From: Lachnospiraceae bacterium
Lineage (GTDB): Bacteria; Bacillota; Clostridia; Lachnospirales; Lachnospiraceae
Direction: 5' to 3'
NCBI GenBank assembly: GCA_022792535.1
Contig: JAAWBG010000066.1
Coordinates: 24,731-88,730, forward strand
DNA length: 64,000 nucleotides
The translations under genes and the position numbers were made by a program. Below the pieces are notes generated by a model. It saw nothing but the letters and a program-made list of their open reading frames with translations. It was not told where the DNA came from and made no database searches. Of the stretch, positions 17,333 through 26,149 are shown piece by piece. How positions within the stretch are numbered: the first letter of the stretch is position 1; every line of letters starts with the position of its first letter.

Positions 17333-20300
17333 TCATGCTTTTTTCACTCCAAGTACGACTTCTTCTCCGTTGATATTCCATTCTTTTTCATAACCTTCTA
17401 CATTTTCTTTCTCAATGCTCACTGCCAGCACCTCAGATTGAATCTGTTTCCCATGTTCCTGAAAAATTCTGTCTATTTTTTCTCCTGAACGATAAGAGAC
17501 ATGAATCTGATCCATCACTTCAAATCCTGCTTCCTTGCGCATGGTCTGAATCTTACTGATCAGTTCCCGCACAAATCCTTCTGCAATCAATTCCGGCGTC
17601 AGATTTGTATCCAGAACCACAGTGACTTCATTGTCTCCCTCTGTCACATAGCCTTCCTGCTGTGTCATGGTGATAAGAAGGTCCTCTTCACATAATACAA
17701 CTTCTGTATTTACACTGTCAAGGGTAATACTTCCTTTGGATTTCAGCTCTGCCATGGCTTTGTTTCCATCCAGCTCTGCCAATGCCTTCTGAATCTGCCC
17801 TAAAACTTTTCCATACTTTGGTCCCACGGTACGAAGCTGCGGTTTGAAAGTATAATCTGTAAAGCTGCTGACGTCTTCTGTAAAGACTGCCTTTTTGATA
17901 TTCAGCTCTTCTTCTATAATATGCAGGAATAATTCCGGCAATTCATAAGGAGCTTTTACAAACATAGCGCCTATGGGCTGGCGGTTCTTGATGCTGGCGG
18001 TGTTCCGGCAGGCTCTTCCCATTACCACGATCTTTAAAACTGCATCCATATTTTTCTCTAGTTCATGATCGGTCATGGAATCGCAAGCCACTGGGAAGTC
18101 GCACAGATGAACGCTCTTGGGAGCTGATTTATCAATACTGCACACTAGATTCCGATAAATGTCTTCTGCCATAAAAGGAATCATAGGAGCCGCCGCCTTA
18201 CTGATAGTCACCAGAGCCGTATACAATGTCATATAGGCGTTGATCTTATCCTGTTCCATGCCCTTTGCCCAAAAACGTTCTCTGCTTCTTCTCACATACC
18301 AGTTGCTCATATCATCTACAAATTCCTGAAGAGCTCTTGCAGCTTCTGGAATCCGATAGCTGCCCAGATTCTCATCTACCTGAGCGACTACTGTATTCAG
18401 TTTAGACAAAAGCCATTGATCCATCACAGATAACTTATCGTATTCCAATGTATATTTTGTGGCGTCAAAATTATCAATATTGGCATACAGCACAAAAAAT
18501 GCATAGGTATTCCACAAAGTTCCCATAAATTTGCGCTGGCCTTCCTGTACCACCTTGCCATGGAAACGATTGGGCAGCCAGGGGGCAGAATTTACATAGA
18601 AATACCAGCGGATGGCATCTGCGCCGTAAGTTTCTAATGCCTCAAAAGGATCCACTGCATTGCCTTTGGACTTGCTCATCTTCTGACCCTTTTCATCCTG
18701 TACATGTCCCAGAACAATAACGTTTTCGTAAGGTGCCTTGTTAAATAACAGAGTGGACTCTGCCAGCAGGGAATAGAACCACCCTCTGGTCTGATCCACG
18801 GCTTCTGAGATGAATTTGGCCGGAAACTGCTGCTCAAATACCTCTTTATTCTCAAAAGGATAATGATGCTGTGCAAAGGGCATTGCCCCGGAATCAAACC
18901 AACAGTCGATCACTTCCGGAACCCGGTGCATTTCTTTGCCGCATTCTGGACATTTGATGGTTACTGCGTCAATGTAAGGCCGATGCAGCTCAATTTCTTC
19001 TGGACAGTTGTCGGACATCTCTTTTAATTCTGCAATGCTTCCAATGGAATGCATATGGCCGCATTCACATTCCCAGATATTCAGCGGTGTGCCCCAGTAA
19101 CGGTTTCTGGAAATTCCCCAATCCTGCACATTTTCCAACCAGTCGCCAAAACGTCCTTTTCCAATGTTTTCTGGAATCCAGTTAATGGTGTTGTTATTGC
19201 GGATCAGATCCTCTTTTACTTCTGTCATCTTGATAAACCAGGATTCACGAGCATAATAGATCAAGGGCGTATCACAGCGCCAGCAATGTGGATACTCATG
19301 TTCAAATTTCGGCGCGTCAAACAATAATTTCCGGTCTTCCAAATCTTGTAAAATCATGGGATCTGCTTTTTTGCAGAAGGTGCCTGCAAAAGGAGCTCCT
19401 TCTGTCAGTTCACCCTTCTCATTGACAAACTGTACAAAGGGCAGGTCGTATTTTCTTCCTACCTTAGAGTCGTCCTCACCAAAAGCAGGTGCAATATGAA
19501 CGATTCCAGTACCGTCCGTCATGGTAACATAATTGTCACAGGTAACAAAATGTGCTTTTTTATGCTGTTTCTCTGCAGCTTCTTTTGCTCCTTCATACAG
19601 CGGTTCGTATTCTTTATACTCTAAATCTGTTCCCTTGTAAGTCTCCAGCACTTCCCAGGCTTTTACTCCTGCTTCCTGCTGCTCTTTATCCAGCAGTGTG
19701 CTCATCACTTTATCCAGCAATGCCTCTGCCAGATAATAGGTGATTCCGTCTCCTGCCTTTACTTTACAGTAAGTCTCCTGGGGATTCACACAGAGGGCCA
19801 GGTTAGAAGGCAGCGTCCAGGGTGTGGTGGTCCATGCCAGGAAATAGGCGTCTTCATCCTTGACTTTAAATCTCACAATGGCAGAGCGTTCTTTAACCGT
19901 CTTATATCCCTGAGCCACCTCCTGGGCAGACAGGGGGGTTCCGCATCGGGGACAGTAAGGCACAATCTTAAATCCCTTGTATAGTAATTTCCGATTCCAG
20001 ATCTCTTTTAACGCCCACCATTCTGACTCAATAAAATCATTGTGATAAGTCACATAGGGATCGTCCATATCCGCCCAGAAACCAACGGTGCCAGAGAAAT
20101 CCTCCCACATACCCTTATATTTCCAGACGCTTTCCTTACATTTATCAATAAATGGCTCCAGACCATATTCTTCTATCTGTTCCTTTCCATCCAGTCCCAG
20201 CAGTTTTTCCACCTCTAACTCCACCGGAAGTCCATGGGTATCCCATCCTGCTTTCCGGGGAACCATTTTCCCTTTCATAGTTTGATATCTTGGAATCATA

Positions 20301-20497
20301 TCTTTAATAACACGGGTCAGTACATGTCCAATATGAGGTTTTCCATTGGCTGTAGGAGGTCCGTCATAAAAAGTATAGACCTCGCCCTCTTTACGTCTCT
20401 CCATACTTTTTTTGAAAATATCATGATCTTTCCAGAACTGTTCCGTCTGTTTTTCTCTCTCCACAAAGTTCAGATTTGTTTCGACTTTGTTATACAT
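17333..20497 (-). CDS. ileS: Isoleucyl-tRNA synthetase (IleS2-like)
   Basis: 1054-aa class I synthetase charging tRNA-Ile. The HIGH motif is GKPHIGHVLTR (about residues 55-65), the editing domain contains AWTTTPWTLPSNLAL, and the KMSKS loop is GQKMSKSKGNAVDPFE (near 600). The opening FYDGPPTANGKPHIGH and the length resemble the type 2, eukaryote-like IleRS branch rather than the E. coli type. That branch is known for reduced sensitivity to mupirocin; resistance here is only inference. The start is set at 20497 by AAAGGAGAAATCAT. Expression is controlled by the T-box at 20742-21031, and a mosaic repeat lies between leader and gene. Confidence 0.97.
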   Translation of the reverse strand: MYNKVETNLNFVEREKQTEQFWKDHDIFKKSMERRKEGEVYTFYDGPPTANGKPHIGHVLTRVIKDMIPRYQTMKGKMVPRKAGWDTHGLPVELEVEKLLGLDGKEQIEEYGLEPFIDKCKESVWKYKGMWEDFSGTVGFWADMDDPYVTYHNDFIESEWWALKEIWNRKLLYKGFKIVPYCPRCGTPLSAQEVAQGYKTVKERSAIVRFKVKDEDAYFLAWTTTPWTLPSNLALCVNPQETYCKVKAGDGITYYLAEALLDKVMSTLLDKEQQEAGVKAWEVLETYKGTDLEYKEYEPLYEGAKEAAEKQHKKAHFVTCDNYVTMTDGTGIVHIAPAFGEDDSKVGRKYDLPFVQFVNEKGELTEGAPFAGTFCKKADPMILQDLEDRKLLFDAPKFEHEYPHCWRCDTPLIYYARESWFIKMTEVKEDLIRNNNTINWIPENIGKGRFGDWLENVQDWGISRNRYWGTPLNIWECECGHMHSIGSIAELKEMSDNCPEEIELHRPYIDAVTIKCPECGKEMHRVPEVIDCWFDSGAMPFAQHHYPFENKEVFEQQFPAKFISEAVDQTRGWFYSLLAESTLLFNKAPYENVIVLGHVQDEKGQKMSKSKGNAVDPFEALETYGADAIRWYFYVNSAPWLPNRFHGKVVQEGQRKFMGTLWNTYAFFVLYANIDNFDATKYTLEYDKLSVMDQWLLSKLNTVVAQVDENLGSYRIPEAARALQEFVDDMSNWYVRRSRERFWAKGMEQDKINAYMTLYTALVTISKAAAPMIPFMAEDIYRNLVCSIDKSAPKSVHLCDFPVACDSMTDHELEKNMDAVLKIVVMGRACRNTASIKNRQPIGAMFVKAPYELPELFLHIIEEELNIKKAVFTEDVSSFTDYTFKPQLRTVGPKYGKVLGQIQKALAELDGNKAMAELKSKGSITLDSVNTEVVLCEEDLLITMTQQEGYVTEGDNEVTVVLDTNLTPELIAEGFVRELISKIQTMRKEAGFEVMDQIHVSYRSGEKIDRIFQEHGKQIQSEVLAVSIEKENVEGYEKEWNINGEEVVLGVKKA

Positions 20498-20519
20498 ATG
20501 ATTTCTCCTTTCAAAAGAA

Positions 20520-20741
20520 CAAAGTGGGCAAGCCCACATCAACTTCCCTACCCCTCAATCTTGAGGGGATTGCACACTTTGACGCTTTAGCGTGACACGG
20601 TCTTCCCTATAAGAGAAGAAAGAATCCTGCCTTGCAGGATTCTCCGCCTGCGGCGGGCCGCTTCGGCGGCTCATTTCTTTCCCGCCGCAGTGCGATAATT
20701 ATTTTATCTTATAGGAAATCCGAAGGAATTTCCTATAAGAT
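20520..20741. repeat. Mosaic hairpin repeat, block A
   Basis: A run of short stem-loops: GTGGGCAAGCCCAC (20524-20537), CCCCTCAATCTTGAGGGG (20551-20568), ACGCTTTAGCGT (20582-20593), an AGAATCCTGC inverted pair (20621-20643), CCGCCTGCGGCGG (20644-20656), GCCGCTTCGGCGGC (20657-20670), and a long palindrome around TCTTATAGGAAAT (20704-20743). The same modules recur at 24232-24575. It lies wholly inside the transcribed stretch between the T-box terminator and ileS. Confidence 0.8.
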
Positions 20742-21031
20742 AAAAAACGACCCCGCCCTCTGTAAAAGGACGAAGCCGCAAATGCATCGTTACCACCTGT
20801 TACCTTGTACTTTGGCTTCTGCCAGTATACACGATTCCCATAACGGAGGAATATCCCGTCCCAACTTACTGTTTCGGCAGAAACTCTCCTTGGACTGCGC
20901 AAAAGTTCAGCGGGCGACTTGGAAGCGATATTCAGACAACCTCTACTAATGCCGGCTCCCACCTTCCCGGCTCGCTGTTATGTTGGAATATTGTCCTACT
21001 GTCTTCGTCATTGTCTTTTCATTTTTACATA
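20742..21031 (-). promoter_or_regulatory. T-box riboswitch, isoleucine-type
   Basis: Leader on the minus strand with the T-box core AGGTGGTAAC (20789-20798), a terminator hairpin at 20748-20779 followed by T6, and a Stem I apex GCCGGGAAGGTGGGAGCCGGC-like (20951-20971). The specifier loop reads GAATATC with ATC at 20927-20929, an isoleucine codon matching the downstream ileS. Uncharged tRNA-Ile would stabilise the antiterminator and allow ileS transcription. Confidence 0.9.
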
Positions 21032-21037
21032 TAACCG

Positions 21038-21066
21038 ATTATAAAACCTGCCTTTCCTCTTGTCAA
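21038..21066 (-). promoter_or_regulatory. Promoter of the ileS T-box transcript
   Basis: Perfect consensus on the minus strand: TTGACA (21061-21066), 17-bp spacer, TATAAT (21038-21043). It sits just after the gtrA-like gene stop, so ileS is an independent transcript. The preceding 21079-21100 holds a degenerate half copy of the GTGTCAAAAG palindrome. Confidence 0.92.
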
Positions 21067-21095
21067 GACAGGAATTTAAAAAGGCCCCTGACACC

Positions 21096-21557
21096 TTAAT
21101 TTTCTTTAAAAATAACTAATTTGCTGATCACATAATTCAGGACAATTACGATGACCTGAGCAGCCACTTTCACCCCCATGCTGTTCATCTTAAGCCAAGT
21201 AATAAACACCAGCAGGATTCCTTCTTCTATCACAAGAGTCGCCGCACGTCCTCCGAAAAATTTCCAGAGCTGAACCAGAAATTCCCTGACAGTTTCTGTG
21301 GGCGCGGCAAATACCCAGATGCGGTTGGTAAAAAAAGCAAACAACACCGTAATCACCCACGAGACCACATTCGCCCACAGCTCATTCATATGCATCGCCA
21401 TATGAAACAGCCAAAAAGTTGTGATACTGACTAAAAATGCCAGTCCTCCAAAGAAAAGATACAACAATATTTCTTTATTTTTTTCGTATAAAGGCTGAAA
21501 TCTACAAAGCACCGGCAATTCCATCATTTTGTCAAAAATGTCCTTTTTCTGCTCCAT
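21096..21557 (-). CDS. GtrA-like membrane protein
   Basis: 153-aa protein with four hydrophobic segments (about residues 30-50, 60-80, 98-118 and 128-147) and the GtrA signature YLFFGGLAFLVSI and FTNRIWVF. GtrA-family proteins are thought to help move polyprenyl-phosphate-linked sugars across the membrane. Its start overlaps the 3' end of the GT2 gene by 26 bp, indicating translational coupling, and the pair resembles the common GT2 plus GtrA arrangement for lipid-linked sugar transfer. Confidence 0.9.
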   Translation of the reverse strand: MEQKKDIFDKMMELPVLCRFQPLYEKNKEILLYLFFGGLAFLVSITTFWLFHMAMHMNELWANVVSWVITVLFAFFTNRIWVFAAPTETVREFLVQLWKFFGGRAATLVIEEGILLVFITWLKMNSMGVKVAAQVIVIVLNYVISKLVIFKEN

Positions 21558-22506
21558 GAATAGCTCCCTCTTTCTCTAACTTCTGTTTCTGCCGCGACAC
21601 CCTGTGCAGCTCCATCTCAAAATCCTGCTTATTTTTCTGTGTCATAGTCTGCAGAATCAATCCGGCAAAAAAAGACTGCACTGCCGCAAGAATTCCAAAA
21701 CCACAGACGATTAGCGTAGGGAATTTCGGAACAAGGCCTGTCTGAAAATAAGTTCCCACCACCGGAAATAAAAAACAAAAGGAAATCAGCGCCATCACCA
21801 ATGCAATAATTCCAAAAAATGCCATAGGGCGGTAAATTCGGTATAATTTGGCAATCAGACGCAATACTTTAAATCCATCAGAATAAGTGTTAAGCTTTGA
21901 TTCACTTCCTTCCGGCCTGTCCCGGTAGTCAATCACAACATTTTCTATGGACATATTTTTATCAATAGCATGAATGCTCATCTCCGTCTCAATTTCAAAT
22001 CCTTTCGACAATACGGGAAAGGTTTTCACAAATTCATAACTGAAGGCCCGGTATCCTGTCATAATGTCTTTCATATCATTTTTAAATAGAATGTTGATAC
22101 TTTTGCGGACTAACGTATTTCCAAAATTATGAAAAGGACGTTTGTTCTCGGTAAAATAAGTGGAGGACAACCTGTCTCCCACCACCATATCCACATTGCG
22201 CTTCAATACCAGATCCACCATTTCTCTGGCAAACTCTGCTGGATATGTATCATCACCGTCTGTCATAATATAGCATTCTGCGTCAATACAGCGGAACATC
22301 CGGCGTATCACATTTCCTTTTCCCTGCTGATACTCATACTCCACCACTGCCCCTGCTTTTTTTGCAGCTTCATCCGTTCCATCTGTAGAATTATTATCAT
22401 ATACATAGACAACTGCTTCTGGAAGTACTTTCTGAAAATCAGAAACCACTTTTTCAATGGTCTTACTCTCGTTGTAACATGGAATCAACACAGCAATCCT
22501 GTCCAT
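21532..22506 (-). CDS. Family 2 glycosyltransferase, DPM1/GtrB-like
   Basis: 324-aa membrane-anchored glycosyltransferase. The N-terminal GT-A domain shows VLIPCYNESKTIEKVV (about residues 5-20), the DNNSTDGT element (about 37-44) and DGDDTYPAEF (about 80-89), the metal-binding acidic motif. Two or three membrane helices follow at about 228-252 and 262-285. This layout fits enzymes that load a sugar onto undecaprenyl phosphate. It is cotranscribed with the GtrA-like gene (overlap) and the large membrane protein gene (3 bp upstream). The sugar is unknown. Confidence 0.92.
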   Translation of the reverse strand: MDRIAVLIPCYNESKTIEKVVSDFQKVLPEAVVYVYDNNSTDGTDEAAKKAGAVVEYEYQQGKGNVIRRMFRCIDAECYIMTDGDDTYPAEFAREMVDLVLKRNVDMVVGDRLSSTYFTENKRPFHNFGNTLVRKSINILFKNDMKDIMTGYRAFSYEFVKTFPVLSKGFEIETEMSIHAIDKNMSIENVVIDYRDRPEGSESKLNTYSDGFKVLRLIAKLYRIYRPMAFFGIIALVMALISFCFLFPVVGTYFQTGLVPKFPTLIVCGFGILAAVQSFFAGLILQTMTQKNKQDFEMELHRVSRQKQKLEKEGAIHGAEKGHF

Positions 22507-22509
22507 TTC

Positions 22510-24210
22510 TTATAATATCCTTTCTCTCTCTCGCACTCCAGTATCAAAATCTTTCTCCCGCTCCCTCTGCAGCAAAACAGGAACGATAAGTATCAAAGGC
22601 AGGGTAAACAGCAATGCTGCCAAATACCGCAGACTGACTGCAATGGGTGTGGCCGCCATCAAAGTCAGCCAAATCCCTAATTGAGGCACAAACAAACTGA
22701 TATTTTTCCATCCATAATGTTTCATTACAAATACAGATCCCACAAAAAATGCCCAGAAAAACCACGCTGCGCTAATATAATATTCGGGATTTACATAGTG
22801 CTGAAAAGAAAAACCAAACCATTTTTCAAAGTAGTCTGTCTGTTCTAATTTATGTTCCTCTTTCTTATCAATTTCTGTCACCCACATAAAGTTCTGCACA
22901 TAAGCGTCGCTTGTGGCCACATCCACATTCCAGAACCCTGCTGTTTCCATCAGATATTCCTTCACATACAAATTGGGATTCTGTATCAGCAATTGAAACC
23001 ATAATCTAAGAAATTCTCCCTGATTTTCCATCAGATAGTCATCGTCCAATCCGGCCTGCCATTTTAAGTTGTCTGCCAGACAAGGAGAAAAATGGTTCTT
23101 GATATTCTCATAGGGAATAAAATGATCCAGATTTTCTTTCTGTTCTTCTGTGATATTTCCATCATATGCCACCACACTGCCGATTTGCTGCAATGGAATC
23201 CCATAATTCTCTACTGCATCTGTTTTATCTATCTCTGCCCAATCGTATACCGGTCCTTGAATCCAGGCAGATAAAAAAACAGGAAGCAAAGTTATGATAT
23301 AAGTCAAAATTTTTCTCTGAAATTTCTGGCGACAGGTCATAAGAATAAAAACGAGAGCAGTAAGTCCGATCACATAAATCCCATTATTTCTCGTAAAAGC
23401 CACCAGAAGAGCTCCGATCACAAAACCTGTCAAGGTCTTTCCATTCCACTGATTTTTCTGAACATTTAGATACAGATCAATCCAAAACAGACTCCACAGC
23501 ATAACCGCCATACAAAAAGGCGTATCTTTCCAAACGGAAATACCATAGAGCGGAATCAACGGACAAAAAATCAGAAATATCATGATTCCTGTACGAAGTT
23601 CTCTCTTAACATGGTGTTTCATCATCCAATGAAGAAAATAAATGATCTCAGCCTCAAGAAGCATCATCTGCACGCTGGTAAACAGCCCCATAGACCATAC
23701 CAGATTCTTGTCTAAAGACTCTCCCGCCTGAATTGCCATACCAATCAAACTATTATACAGATAGGGATGCCGATTACTCAGTTTTTCTGAAAAATAATAT
23801 TTTATAGATATCACTGTATCTGCATAGACTCCGCCTGGATAATAAGAAAGGTAATAGGGCAGCCAGGCAGCCAGAACCACAATGCTCCAAAAAATCAGGA
23901 CTTTTTTCTCATTCTCCTTCCTTTCCTCTGCCAGGCAGACTTTTCCGAACCATCTGCACATTGCCGGATCAAGCTGCCGGATCAGCCAGTAGAAAAGGCA
24001 GAATAAGATCACAAACAGCAAAATCGCCGATATTCCAAATCCCTTGACGTAATTTTCTGAAACAGATCCCCATAAATCCCCTGAAAACTGAAGTCTTGTC
24101 ATTAAAACAGTGCATACTGCAAAAATCATTGCCAAAAAAATATCATATCTCTTCTCTACAGAAAAACTGCCAGCCCATTTTTTCCATTCTGATATGTCAT
24201 TGACCCTCAT
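22510..24210 (-). CDS. Multi-pass membrane protein, GT-C-like (DUF6020-like)
   Basis: 566-aa integral membrane protein with about 12 predicted helices. The segment YYLSYYPGGVYADTVISI after the third or fourth helix, carrying an acidic residue in the first outer loop, recalls GT-C glycosyltransferases and DUF6020 proteins. It forms an operon with the GT2 and GtrA genes, consistent with use of the lipid-linked sugar outside the membrane. The start is set at 24210 by AGAGGAACAAAT; an open frame continues upstream into the hairpin repeat but has no ribosome site. The exact acceptor is unknown. Confidence 0.82.
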   Translation of the reverse strand: MRVNDISEWKKWAGSFSVEKRYDIFLAMIFAVCTVLMTRLQFSGDLWGSVSENYVKGFGISAILLFVILFCLFYWLIRQLDPAMCRWFGKVCLAEERKENEKKVLIFWSIVVLAAWLPYYLSYYPGGVYADTVISIKYYFSEKLSNRHPYLYNSLIGMAIQAGESLDKNLVWSMGLFTSVQMMLLEAEIIYFLHWMMKHHVKRELRTGIMIFLIFCPLIPLYGISVWKDTPFCMAVMLWSLFWIDLYLNVQKNQWNGKTLTGFVIGALLVAFTRNNGIYVIGLTALVFILMTCRQKFQRKILTYIITLLPVFLSAWIQGPVYDWAEIDKTDAVENYGIPLQQIGSVVAYDGNITEEQKENLDHFIPYENIKNHFSPCLADNLKWQAGLDDDYLMENQGEFLRLWFQLLIQNPNLYVKEYLMETAGFWNVDVATSDAYVQNFMWVTEIDKKEEHKLEQTDYFEKWFGFSFQHYVNPEYYISAAWFFWAFFVGSVFVMKHYGWKNISLFVPQLGIWLTLMAATPIAVSLRYLAALLFTLPLILIVPVLLQREREKDFDTGVRERERIL

Positions 24211-24231
24211 ATTTGTTCCTCTTTTCTTTAA

Positions 24232-24575
24232 CAAGAAAGAATCCTGCTCCGCAGGATTCTCCGCCTGCGGCGGACCGCTCTTGCGGTTCCTTTCCTTTCC
24301 GCCGCAGTGCAATAATTCTTTGTTCTCTTATAGGAAATCCGGAGGAATTTCCTATAAGAGAACAAAGCGGACAGGTCCGCTTCAACTCCCTGAATCCCTC
24401 ACTCATGAGGGACCTGGACGGTTTGCTGCGCCGAGCACAATTGCGAAGCAATATTTTACCTCTTGTGCGAGTGCGCATATTATTTTTATCTTAATAGGAA
24501 TATACTTTCACGCTTTAGCGGGACAAGGTCTTTCCTATAAGACAAGAAAGAATCCTGCTTCGCAGGATTCTTTGC
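24232..24575. repeat. Mosaic hairpin repeat, block B
   Basis: Modules in order: AGAATCCTGC pair (24238-24260), CCGCCTGCGGCGG (24261-24273), palindrome around CTTATAGGAAAT (24323-24362), GCGGACAGGTCCGC (24367-24380), CCCTCACTCATGAGGG (24396-24411), a GAGCACAA...TTGTGCGA stem, CGCTTTAGCG (24511-24520), ACAAGGTCTTTCCTATAAG, and a second AGAATCCTGC pair (24549-24571). It shares block A's modules in the same cyclic order. No gene is supported in this stretch. Confidence 0.8.
24549..24573 (-). terminator. Terminator of the DUF4190-like gene, formed by a repeat hairpin
   Basis: 10-bp perfect stem AGAATCCTGC/GCAGGATTCT with a 3-base loop and a T-rich tail on the minus strand, 6 bp after the stop at 24579. 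The hairpin belongs to mosaic block B. Confidence 0.65.
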
Positions 24576-24578
24576 TCC

Positions 24579-25112
24579 TTAATATTGCATCTCTTGCAGT
24601 TCTCTCAAAAGTTCATAATATGCACCGGAACTCTGAAGATAATTTCCCCAGACTGTCAATATAAAGAATAAGATCAAGGCAATGGCAGAACACACGATTC
24701 CTGCAATGGACATTCCCTTTGCTGTTCCTTTCTGAATCTGCAAAATACCAAGTACAATGGATACCACCGCCAATGGAATGCAGGTACACCACAGACAACA
24801 GGTGACTAACGCGAGAATCCCACAGACCATGGAAGCAATTCCAAAACCTGAACTTGGCTGTTCGTACTGATTATAATTGTCATTGTTATATCCTTGAGAA
24901 TTATAATTCTGCTGATTATTGTTCTCTGTCTGAGAGTTATAATTCTGTTGATAATTATTCTCCATCTGAGATGAATAATTCTGCTGATTATTGTCCTGAG
25001 ACTGAGAACTTAGATCTGGCTGGAAATGATTCTCCTGCTGAGGTTCATAGCTCTGCTGGGAATTATTTTCTGTCTGTTCACTATGTTCAAACATGCCATT
25101 TTCTTCACTCAT
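24579..25112 (-). CDS. DUF4190-like membrane protein with Gln/Asn-rich repeats
   Basis: 177-aa protein. Residues 1-88 are a low-complexity, Gln/Asn/Ser/Tyr-rich tail with a repeated unit of the type NNQQNYNSQTE, about 11-12 residues and at least four copies. Residues 90-160 hold two hydrophobic helices, GIASMVCGILALVTCCLWCTCIP-like and GMSIAGIVCSAIALILFFIL-like, as in DUF4190 proteins. The start has AAGGAGGATGTTTGC and its own promoter lies at 25183-25211. A cell-envelope location is likely; the function of this family is unknown. Confidence 0.85.
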   Translation of the reverse strand: MSEENGMFEHSEQTENNSQQSYEPQQENHFQPDLSSQSQDNNQQNYSSQMENNYQQNYNSQTENNNQQNYNSQGYNNDNYNQYEQPSSGFGIASMVCGILALVTCCLWCTCIPLAVVSIVLGILQIQKGTAKGMSIAGIVCSAIALILFFILTVWGNYLQSSGAYYELLRELQEMQY

Positions 25113-25182
25113 GCAAACATCCTCCTTCTATAAAACTCTGTTTTTTTGTGATCAACACCACAAATTTTCTGATTTGTTCTTT

Positions 25183-25211
25183 ATTATAGCAGACTCAAAT
25201 TTACAATACAA
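25183..25211 (-). promoter_or_regulatory. Promoter of the DUF4190-like gene
   Basis: Minus-strand TTGTAT (25206-25211) and TATAAT (25183-25188) with 17-bp spacing, about 70 bp before the start codon. Confidence 0.7.
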
Positions 25212-25306
25212 GAGGAATTTCTCTTTGGTCAAGTTAAACTGACAAATCATTTTTGAAACGTTCATTCAGGTATAACATTTTCAGATAGAATGATGTATAT
25301 TTCTAA

Positions 25307-25927
<621 letters not shown>

Positions 25928-25950
25928 TATACAAGCAGCTGATATACAGG

Positions 25951-25968
25951 AAAGTGTACTTTTTTGTA
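25951..25968 (+). repeat. Left inverted repeat of the inverton
   Basis: AAAGTGTACTTTTTTGTA, 18 bp, perfect match to the reverse complement of 26093-26110. Confidence 0.92.
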
Positions 25969-25997
25969 TATGAATACATCTTTTCACATTGAAGGGT

Positions 25998-26026
25998 ATT
26001 ATACCACACGATTTACATTTTTTCTA
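25998..26026 (-). promoter_or_regulatory. Promoter inside the inverton, facing away from the operon
   Basis: On the minus strand TAGAAA (26021-26026) and perfect TATAAT (25998-26003) have 17-bp spacing. It is the best promoter in the cassette and points toward the recombinase 3' end. On inversion it would face the gene at 26150. Confidence 0.75.
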
Positions 26027-26092
26027 CTCTCTATACTGAAAATACTCCCCAATAGTGCCAAAGTTTTTGTTGGTCTGTGTAAAAGTTTAAAT

Positions 26093-26110
26093 TACAAAAA
26101 AGTACACTTT
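26093..26110 (-). repeat. Right inverted repeat of the inverton
   Basis: TACAAAAAAGTACACTTT, 18 bp, exact reverse complement of 25951-25968. Confidence 0.92.
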
Positions 26111-26149
26111 TTCGTAATTAATTATGTAGAAAGATTTGAGGAATTACTC

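Larger units (their letters stand above)
25951..26110. other. Invertible promoter cassette (inverton)
   Basis: AAAGTGTACTTTTTTGTA at 25951-25968 and its exact reverse complement at 26093-26110 enclose 124 bp with no gene. The repeat is perfect over 18 bp and ends abruptly on both sides, as expected for recombination sites. The enclosed DNA carries a promoter. The position between a serine recombinase gene and a membrane operon matches known phase-variable invertible promoters. Confidence 0.85.

Noticed and set aside
20699..20962. 87-codon minus-strand open frame before ileS
   Set aside because: It coincides with the T-box leader, whose specifier, T-box core and terminator explain the sequence.
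24197..24494. Open frames on both strands in the gap before the DUF4190-like gene
   Set aside because: They arise from the hairpin repeat block; translations are low complexity and match no protein family.
24232..24575. Possible CRISPR array
   Set aside because: The repeated modules differ from each other, are self-complementary and have no regular spacers; no cas genes are nearby.
25964..26149. N-terminal extension of the 570-aa membrane protein through the inverton
   Set aside because: The in-frame ATG at 25964 has no ribosome site and the extension would be changed by inversion; the ATG at 26150 has GAGGAATTACTC upstream.
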